DNA of 8,760 nt from HGM04593 sp045533955 (GTDB lineage Bacteria; Bacteroidota; Bacteroidia; Bacteroidales; Bacteroidaceae), in contig JAZSIU010000043.1 of NCBI GenBank assembly GCA_045533955.1, forward strand, positions 1-8,760. Direction: 5' to 3'. How positions within the stretch are numbered: the first letter of the stretch is position 1; each line of letters starts with the position of its first letter. The notes below the pieces were generated by a model. It made no database searches. It saw only the letters and a list, made by a program, of their open reading frames with translations, and was not told where the DNA came from. Shown piece after piece: positions 1 to 6,100 of this stretch. The position numbers and the translations under genes are program-made.

Positions 1-161
1 AACAATCGTACCTACATTGAATTTCTTTTTTATGGTGCAATATTTAATTAAAAATAACCTTTTGCACGTATTATATGCTGCTGTTCTTGATGGTGAAAAA
101 TAGATTATTGATTCTTACCCACAGTAAATTTCTACTGAGCCTCTTAAAAGCGCTGCGCGCC
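1..161. other. Non-coding flank downstream of the PafA-like gene
   Basis: This AT-rich stretch has no convincing coding sequence on either strand. It holds the hairpin that overlaps the end of the PafA-like gene (listed separately) and a small perfect inverted repeat at 122-137 (CAGTA, 6-nt loop, TACTG). It probably carries the 3' untranslated region of the two-gene minus-strand unit. Whatever gene lies to the left is outside the window. Confidence 0.6.
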
Positions 162-163
162 TT
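146..163 (-). terminator. Weak candidate terminator hairpin at the end of the PafA-like gene
   Basis: Read on the minus strand, GCGC (160-157), a 3-nt loop and GCGC (153-150) form a stem. It can be extended by one G-U and two A-U pairs to 7 bp. The stem overlaps the TAA stop codon (164-162). Only four T follow on the minus strand and three of them are needed for the stem, so there is no proper U-tract. It could be an attenuating hairpin, an RNA 3'-end stabiliser or chance. Confidence 0.25.
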
Positions 164-1715
164 ATTGGTTAAACATTCTTAGGCAATTGTCGTTGGGGCG
201 GCGTATGCGCAAGAGACGGGCAAGCTCGGGCGCCATAATATTTGCGGGGGTCATTGTCTCGACAAGCACACCATCGACACCTGCACCCCAGATAATCATC
301 GGGAAAAAGACCGCGCTTCGACGCACAAGATTCGAAGCAGAAGCTACATCCTTGGCCATCTTCCAACCGGGCATCAGACGCAACCATACGTCGCCCGAAC
401 AGTTGGCATTGTATCCGTTCTTAACATACTGCATTTCGGGGCTCAGAAGGCCGCCCAAACGATAAATGGTAAAGACATCCTCTACCCCCTCGACCGATTT
501 TAAAAACTCCACAGCGTGCGAAATAACGTCAAGTTTGTCGAGCTGCATAGTCTCAATGAGGCGGCGGTTCATATAAAGTTGCTGATTGTGGTAACCTTCG
601 ACATACTGTCCCTTGCCGAATATCGCCCCAAGATAGACGTTAAGCAGCGCCGAGATGCGGTCGAGGTGTACATATCCCGAGGGCAGGCGATACTCGTCCT
701 CATCCTCCTCGGTATCGCCCTCAATCACGTAACCGGTAGAGGCAAGCGATATTAGCACATTTTCGAGCCCTATGCGACTGTCAATCTCGTCGAGCAGCGC
801 TGCAAGATTAAGGTCGAGGCGCGTGTAAATATCCTGCACCTCAATGGGACGATTCTCCATTGGTTGCGACTTATAATTTCCTGCGTAATATGTTAGCGAT
901 AGAAAATCGGGAATATCGTCGAGGCCCATATTTCCTGCGCGCAAGCAAGCTATAGCCATCTCATTTACCTCGCTGTTGATGCAGGCGCTTGTCTTGTACA
1001 GACGCACGTCGCTTGTCCCGTTGAACGAGTAACTGAAAGCCTTAGGAGCCTTCTCGCCGAAATTCTCGTAAATCTCGGTGGGAAAGAAGGGCTGCCAGCT
1101 TGCACCCTTGCCACCCTTCTCCTTGTTAAACTCGGCCGCCCACGAGGGGAACTGTCCGTAGTACGACGAGCTGCACCAAAGGCCCGTGTCGTCGTTCTTC
1201 CACAGCACAACGTCGGCAGCGTGGCCGCCCGCCATCACTGCAACGTCGCAATCGGGGGCGATGGCACACACCTGTGCTTTTGAGCGTGTGGCACGCTTCA
1301 TCTCATCGGGCAGCGTAAGAGACTTCAGGCGCACGGGCGAGGCCGTTTTATTTGTGTATAATCCCTTGTAACGACTATCGTCGGTGCAGCTCACAAGGCG
1401 CAGCGAGCTGCGGTCGAGCCACTGTTCGGCCACAATACCGCTGACGTATGGATAGGTACCCGACATTAGAGTAGCCGTTGCCGAGGCACGGTCGATGTGC
1501 TCGTAGGCGTAATAGGCGTTGGAATAGACGCGTCCGCCGCTCATCAGCCTTTTAAAGCCCTTTTCGCCATAGAGTCCCTCAAATTCGTACAAAAAATCAC
1601 TGCGTAGCTGGTCGATATTTATCGACAGCACCAATTTAATCTTATTTTCGGCCTTTTCCTGAGCAGCCGCAACAAACGATATTAAAAGAAAGAGAAATAC
1701 TAATCGAGCGCGCAT
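162..1715 (-). CDS. PafA-like alkaline phosphatase superfamily protein, probably catalytically inactive
   Basis: A 517-residue exported protein. The signal peptide is about residues 1-18 (VFLFLLISFVAAA then QEK). The body follows the PafA / type I phosphodiesterase layout: IDQLR at 34-38, GFKRL at 53-57, SGTYP at 85-89, GIVAEQW at 93-99, a GH-A-A segment at 164-167, and the terminal PMIIWGAGV at 472-480 followed by the usual 'APELARLL' helix. Compared with the PafA pattern as I remember it, only the first metal-ligand Asp (D35) remains. The nucleophile Thr position is R76, the D...H metal pair is Y276/N280, the 'ADH' pair is S326/T327, and the last metal His is F470. The Lys and Arg that contact phosphate align with Asp155 and Asp157. 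The fold assignment is strong and the loss of activity is inferred from a manual alignment. The ATG at 1715 lies inside the 3' end of the DUF4105 gene (16-nt overlap), so translation is probably coupled. Possible roles include phosphate-ester or glycan binding, or a scaffold for its neighbour. Confidence 0.85.
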   Translation of the reverse strand: MRARLVFLFLLISFVAAAQEKAENKIKLVLSINIDQLRSDFLYEFEGLYGEKGFKRLMSGGRVYSNAYYAYEHIDRASATATLMSGTYPYVSGIVAEQWLDRSSLRLVSCTDDSRYKGLYTNKTASPVRLKSLTLPDEMKRATRSKAQVCAIAPDCDVAVMAGGHAADVVLWKNDDTGLWCSSSYYGQFPSWAAEFNKEKGGKGASWQPFFPTEIYENFGEKAPKAFSYSFNGTSDVRLYKTSACINSEVNEMAIACLRAGNMGLDDIPDFLSLTYYAGNYKSQPMENRPIEVQDIYTRLDLNLAALLDEIDSRIGLENVLISLASTGYVIEGDTEEDEDEYRLPSGYVHLDRISALLNVYLGAIFGKGQYVEGYHNQQLYMNRRLIETMQLDKLDVISHAVEFLKSVEGVEDVFTIYRLGGLLSPEMQYVKNGYNANCSGDVWLRLMPGWKMAKDVASASNLVRRSAVFFPMIIWGAGVDGVLVETMTPANIMAPELARLLRIRRPNDNCLRMFNQ

Positions 1716-2884
1716 ATATTTTTCTTATAAATGTAAAACAAAGAACGTACTATAATAACCACAGCGCAGACAAAAAGCGGTGCGGGGAAACTCTGAGCAA
1801 TAAAAGGTGCCGCCAATATGAAGAGAGCCGGCATTGCCGCCTGAATCCACATAAACCTCATAGAATAGTCCTTGCGCAGGCACCACAAAAGAATGGGCAA
1901 TAGAATAAGCGGCACGGGATTCAGCCAAAGAAGCAACCAATTGCACCCCACAGCCGGATGCTGCGAGAAGAGTACCATAAACAGCAGCACACAGCCCGAG
2001 AGGCCTTGCAGCGTCATAAGAAGCACATCCCACAAGGGGAAACTCCTTTTCGAGCGACGCTCGCACAGCATCACCACAAGCGTAAAGAGCAGTAGCAGGA
2101 GCGCAGCATTGAACGGGGTGAAATTATTGCGTGCGGCAGTGCGCGGCTGCGCCTCGATGAGCTGCCTTTGAGAGGCCACAAGCGGGCGCGTCGCCGGCCC
2201 CGCGATTAGGGCTGCATCGGAGAACTCGTGCATAAGCACAAAGGGCGCAAATTGTGCACCCGAGCGTGTCGCAAGCTCATCGGCCGGGGCGCCCAACAGA
2301 ATATCCATTCCAAATTGATACCACGGACACTCGGCCGTGTAAGTGTGAATAATATCTCGGAAGGTCAGCGAATCGCCCGCCGAGACGGCAGCATACTCGA
2401 TGCGCGTCCCCTCGCCCAGCGCCTCGACAACCTTGTCGCGAGCCTTTGTCGTGCAGTTGTTAAAAAGGAAATTATAACGATACTTACGATTCTGCGGCAT
2501 TGCGTTGAGCGTAAGCGAGCGTATGAGTGCCGAGGTCTGCACCGAGTCGAGATTAAGAACCTGCTCTGTTACTCCCGAGCCACGCTGACTATACTCGGCA
2601 ATAAAATAACGATACTCCGTCGCCCCCAACAGATAATCAGTCTCGCCCAGCACAAAGCGCCAAATAAAATTTGGCTCGTCGAAACTGAAAAGACCGTAGT
2701 TGAATACAGCATCGACGCCTTGCCTTTCATCTACCACGCGCAGTGCCGTGTGCCCGAAAAGTTCATAAACCTGCTCGCCCGGCGAGCAGGTTAGAATACT
2801 CACCCTCTGCTGCGCTTTTTCTTGAGCGGCATAGAGTGGACATATATATAAAATGATAAGAAGCTGTGTAAATAACCGTTGCAT
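1700..2884 (-). CDS. DUF4105 (Lnb N-terminal periplasmic domain) protein with C-terminal membrane helices
   Basis: A 394-residue protein starting at the ATG at 2884. A TTG six bases upstream is also possible but adds only two residues. Residues 1-20 form a signal peptide or N-terminal anchor (LLIILYICPLYAA). Residues about 25-230 match the DUF4105 family: CSPGEQVYELFGHTALRV (33-50), FNYGLFSFDEPNF (61-73), and FLFNNCTTKARDKV (139-152). By analogy with NlpC/P60-type permuted papain folds, H45 and C144 are the likely catalytic pair, preceded by N142-N143; this is inference. Residues about 256-387 contain roughly five hydrophobic helices (256-274, 286-307, 314-335, 346-366, 368-386) with basic residues at 276-280 and 337-343. 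The expected form is a periplasmic enzyme-like domain tethered to the inner membrane. The substrate is unknown; cell-envelope peptide, amide or lipoprotein chemistry is plausible. It is the first gene of an overlapping pair with the PafA-like gene. Confidence 0.85.
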   Translation of the reverse strand: MQRLFTQLLIILYICPLYAAQEKAQQRVSILTCSPGEQVYELFGHTALRVVDERQGVDAVFNYGLFSFDEPNFIWRFVLGETDYLLGATEYRYFIAEYSQRGSGVTEQVLNLDSVQTSALIRSLTLNAMPQNRKYRYNFLFNNCTTKARDKVVEALGEGTRIEYAAVSAGDSLTFRDIIHTYTAECPWYQFGMDILLGAPADELATRSGAQFAPFVLMHEFSDAALIAGPATRPLVASQRQLIEAQPRTAARNNFTPFNAALLLLLFTLVVMLCERRSKRSFPLWDVLLMTLQGLSGCVLLFMVLFSQHPAVGCNWLLLWLNPVPLILLPILLWCLRKDYSMRFMWIQAAMPALFILAAPFIAQSFPAPLFVCAVVIIVRSLFYIYKKNICALD

Positions 2885-2907
2885 AAACAAGATTTTATAA
2901 TCTGTCG

Positions 2908-2915
2908 CGAAGATA
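2908..2915 (-). promoter_or_regulatory. Candidate -7 element of the DUF4105/PafA-like operon
   Basis: The minus strand reads TATCTTCG (2915-2908), one mismatch from the Bacteroidota -7 consensus TAnnTTTG. It would start transcription about 20 nt before the ATG at 2884. The nearest TTTG upstream (2934-2931) is only 15 nt away instead of the usual 19-21, and it lies inside the first 83-bp repeat copy. The position is good, but the -33 match is poor. Confidence 0.35.
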
Positions 2916-2919
2916 CAAT

Positions 2920-3085
2920 AAAAATAGCAACAAACGAGCGAGAAATATCAAGCTTGCTTGTTTTTTTTACAGCGAGTGTAGACTATTTTCGAGCATCAGC
3001 TCAAAAATAGCAACAAACGAGCGAGAAATATCAAGCTTGCTTGTTTTTTTTGCAGCGAGTGCAGACTATTTTCGAGCATCAGCTC
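2920..3085. repeat. 83-bp tandem direct repeat, two copies
   Basis: Copy 1 is 2920-3002 and copy 2 is 3003-3085. They have equal length and differ by two transitions only (A2969/G3052 and T2979/C3062). A third copy begins with AAAAATA at 3086-3092 and then breaks off. Each unit contains ACGAGCGAG, the palindrome CAAGCTTG, a T8 tract, and ends in a hairpin-forming segment. The near identity implies a recent duplication by slippage or unequal recombination, or strong selection on the element. Confidence 0.95.
2983..3010. repeat. Hairpin spanning the junction of the two 83-bp repeats
   Basis: CTATTTT-c-GAGC, a 4-nt ATCA loop, then GCTC-a-AAAATAG give a stem of 11 pairs with one C/A mismatch. 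The same structure recurs at 3067-3092 at the end of copy 2, lacking only the outermost pair. Neither strand has a U-tract directly after it, so it is not a standard intrinsic terminator. A structured RNA end, a protein-binding palindrome or a REP-like element are alternatives. Confidence 0.6.
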
Positions 3086-3145
3086 AAAAATAAGCAAATA
3101 GCACGCCTATCGGGCAAAACAGCTGTTGCATCCAATGCAAATTGC

Positions 3146-3173
3146 ATCGACCGGTTGTTTTATCGGCCGATAA
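3146..3173. repeat. Palindromes at the stop codon of the GH89 gene
   Basis: TTATCGGCCGATAA (3160-3173) is a perfect 14-bp palindrome that includes the TAA stop codon. It also overlaps an alternative hairpin in which ATCGACCG (3146-3153) pairs with CGGCCGAT (3164-3171) with one mismatch and a 10-nt loop. On the minus strand only AAAACAACC follows, so it lacks the T-run of an intrinsic terminator. It may stabilise the 3' end of the GH89 mRNA. Confidence 0.4.
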
Positions 3174-6100
3174 GCACCTTTCGACCGTTGAGAATGTAGA
3201 TACCCTTTGCCACGGTCGAGCGGCGACGACCACTAAGGTCGTACAACACCCCCCTGCCCTCGGCATCCTCGGCGGACAGCTCATCCACAGCGGTAATCTT
3301 CTCTATTTTGGAAAGAATTGCCTTGTAGTGTGCATCGAGAGCCTCGTAAGCCTTCTGAAAATCCTCTATTGTTGTTCCCACCTTGTAAACACCCTGCGCT
3401 GCGAGCATTGCATCGTGGCACAAAGCAGCCTCGTCGTCTGTTACCGCCCCCCTGTACCGAGCATCTACCGCAGCAGCCGAAGAGAATGTCGATAAAGAAA
3501 ATTCGCCCAAATGCCAATAGATGCGCTCGGCGTCAATCTTAAAGCGCAGATGACGGTAGCCCTCGCTAAGGAAAATCTTCTCGGACACGAACTCCTTGCC
3601 CACCTCTTGCGGCAAGCCCTCGGCAACGGTGTAAATATCGGTATAACTCTTTTTGTCGTTGCTGCCCATTATGGTAACAGCGTCGGGAAAGTCGTTCGTG
3701 CAACCCGTACGTGTGTAGTAGCTGAATTGCAACGCCTGAAGGATATTTTCAGCGCCACAATCGACCTCAATAAAATGATAACCCTCGGCTGTGGAGGCAT
3801 TGTGCCAATTTGTGTGGAAAAAGTTACTATTGCTGCCCGTTACCCCATCTATAAGATGAGCGATGCTACCCTCGGCAGTCTCCACCGAATTGGCCCACAG
3901 ATAGTAGGCTTTCGAGGCGTCGGTCGTCTGCAATGCAATCTTATTGTTTTTCTCGAACGGGCGGATGATGGCTATCTGTCCGAGCAACGCTTTTGTATCG
4001 TCGATGAGCTGCCCGAGCGCACGGCGATAAACACCCTTTTCTTTGCCCTCGGGGCTGCAAATAAGCTCGTCGGAGACGTTGTAAAGGTCGCCCTTTTCAT
4101 CAACATAATAGTAGTCCGAGTACCCGTCGATATTTATTGCATCAAGATTCGAGCAGCCGGCAAAAGGGTTGCTCTCTTTTAGCGTTGTTACGGTTACGTC
4201 AATCTCGACTCCCTTAGGAATTGCAGCCGAAAAGGCTGTGATATTGTTCATTTTGGCTGTAACCTCTTTCTGTCCCGTTATTCCGCTGCCATTGGTTACA
4301 CTCAACGAGAGCTTGCTGCCGTCATACTTTATTATGGCCGAGAATGTGCTTCCGGGGGTTATTTTGCAGTTGCCGTTGTCGAGTGAGTATTCCGTCGAGC
4401 CACCAATTTTCATCACAAGATTGCCGGCCTTGGCCAGATAGAGCTGAAAGCCGCCATTGTAACTCTCGGCCAAAGGATTTGTGCCCGTCGCAAAGAGAGC
4501 CGAGCCCCATTGGTTATATATGCTGCCATCGGTCGTGCCCGTAAGCATTACCATCCAACCATTAGCCGAGGCAATTGCCTCGGCTAAATTGAAGATTGAG
4601 TATTTTTTTGTATCGGCCGTCCCCGTGCCGGATGACACTGTACCGACGGCCTCGCCCTTGAAAAGTTGGTTGCGCCCAAGAAAGCGGATGCTTGTGGGCA
4701 GCGTTATTGCCGTGAGGCTCTTGTTCCCTGCAAAAAGCCCGCTGTCGAATCCAACGACGCTGTATGTGCTCTCGCCCAATGCAATTGTGGAGGGAATTTC
4801 AAGGTCGCCCTCGCCGCTGCGTACCTTTGTAAAGATAAGATTGTTGCCCTCGAGACGATACTCGAGTTCCCAACCGCCTATTGCAAGGTATTTTTGAAAT
4901 TTTGCTGTATATACGGCATCCTCGACCGAGTACATTGTGTGCACAGGCTCGCTCGAGACGAGGCGTCCGTAGGCGTCGAACCAGCCTAAGAACTCGGCTC
5001 CGTCGCTCGGCTCGGCAGTCAGAGTAAACTGTATGCCGCGGGTAACGTCAATCTCGGTTAGTTTGCTGTCCGAGGGAGTCTCGTCGGTTGCCACCGAGAC
5101 GCTGCCCCACTCGCTGTTGTTCGTCTCAACTGCTATGCGCGAGGCCGTGCTCGAAAACTCTGTTATGTTGAGGATAATCTCGTAGCACATACGGTTAAGC
5201 GTGGCTTTTGCCTCATAGGCTTTTGTTTGGACATTGTAGCTGTCGTTTTTCCACGCTCCGTCGAAGCGCAGACGAGCGTGTGTGAGGCCTAAAGGCATAT
5301 TATAGGGCAGAAGCACGTTTATGCTGCCCTCGCTCACAGCGCTATTCTGTGCGCCCTTTGTTCCGACTACCTTTATCAGCTCGCCCTCATCGGTAAAGTC
5401 GCCGTCGGCGTTAAGGTCGATGTAAGCCGACAGATAGCAATATCTGAGGGCGTTGTTATCGTCGTCGCCCCACGTTAGTGTGAAGCTCGCGCCGCGGGGC
5501 ACGTTTACAATCTGCGGCACAACATTAAAGAGGTTCGCGGGCGCCACAGATGCCTCATATATTGCAGTGGCCTCGCGGTTGTGATAGGCGAATGTGATGT
5601 TATTCACATATTGTGGTGCAACGGCTGCGTCGCCCCAATCGCTCTTATCCTCGGCGGGGACACCCCATTTGTTCACCATAAACTCGGCTGTAAATTGTGC
5701 GGCAGCCTTGCCATAATAGGTGTAGGGATTATCGTTGCCCACCACATTGCCGTCGGTGTCTGTCCAACGGTAAAAATCGTATCCCGTGTCGGCGATGGCC
5801 TTTATTGTAACGGGCTCGGCACTGCTGACGGTAAGTTGGTCGCTACCCTCGATTGCCACCGCGCCGCCTGCCGAGGCTGCCACTGAGACGGTTCGCGGCG
5901 CTGTAATCTCCTCGCGTATGGCAATATTGAATGTTACGTTTGTTCCGTCGTCGAAGGTTGCCACAGCCTTTACGCGGCCTATGGTTGCATCGGCCGGGAG
6001 GGTGATTTTCCTGTTCTCGGGAACAAAAATCTCACTCTCGCTGCGTGCAAGGTCGGCATTTGCGTCTATCCACACGCTTGCGAGCTTAACGTCGCCGCCT

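Larger units (their letters stand above)
2885..3159. other. Intergenic region between the GH89 gene and the DUF4105 gene
   Basis: These 275 bp contain no credible gene. From right to left they hold a palindrome-rich stretch just after the GH89 stop codon (including ATGCAA-A-TTGCAT at 3135-3147), two tandem 83-bp repeat copies (2920-3085), and the candidate promoter of the DUF4105 gene. The region must contain both the end of the GH89 transcript and the start of the next one, unless all three genes are co-transcribed. I see no textbook intrinsic terminator in the minus orientation. Confidence 0.7.

Noticed and set aside
2228..2794. A 188-codon open frame on the plus strand opposite the DUF4105 gene
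   Set aside because: It is antisense to conserved motifs of the DUF4105 protein and shows no family resemblance, so it is treated as a shadow frame.
2949..2968. Plus-strand intrinsic terminator (CAAG-CTTG-CTTG followed by T8; repeated in the second 83-bp copy)
   Set aside because: The stem is only 4 bp and there is no plus-strand gene that it could terminate. On the minus strand the same site reads as A8 before the stem, which is the wrong order.
2920..3092. The tandem 83-bp units as a CRISPR array
   Set aside because: The units are directly adjacent with no unique spacers, and only two copies exist.
3511..4182. A 223-codon open frame on the plus strand opposite the C-terminal part of the GH89 gene
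   Set aside because: It is antisense to the discoidin-like domain and has no recognisable motif or promoter.
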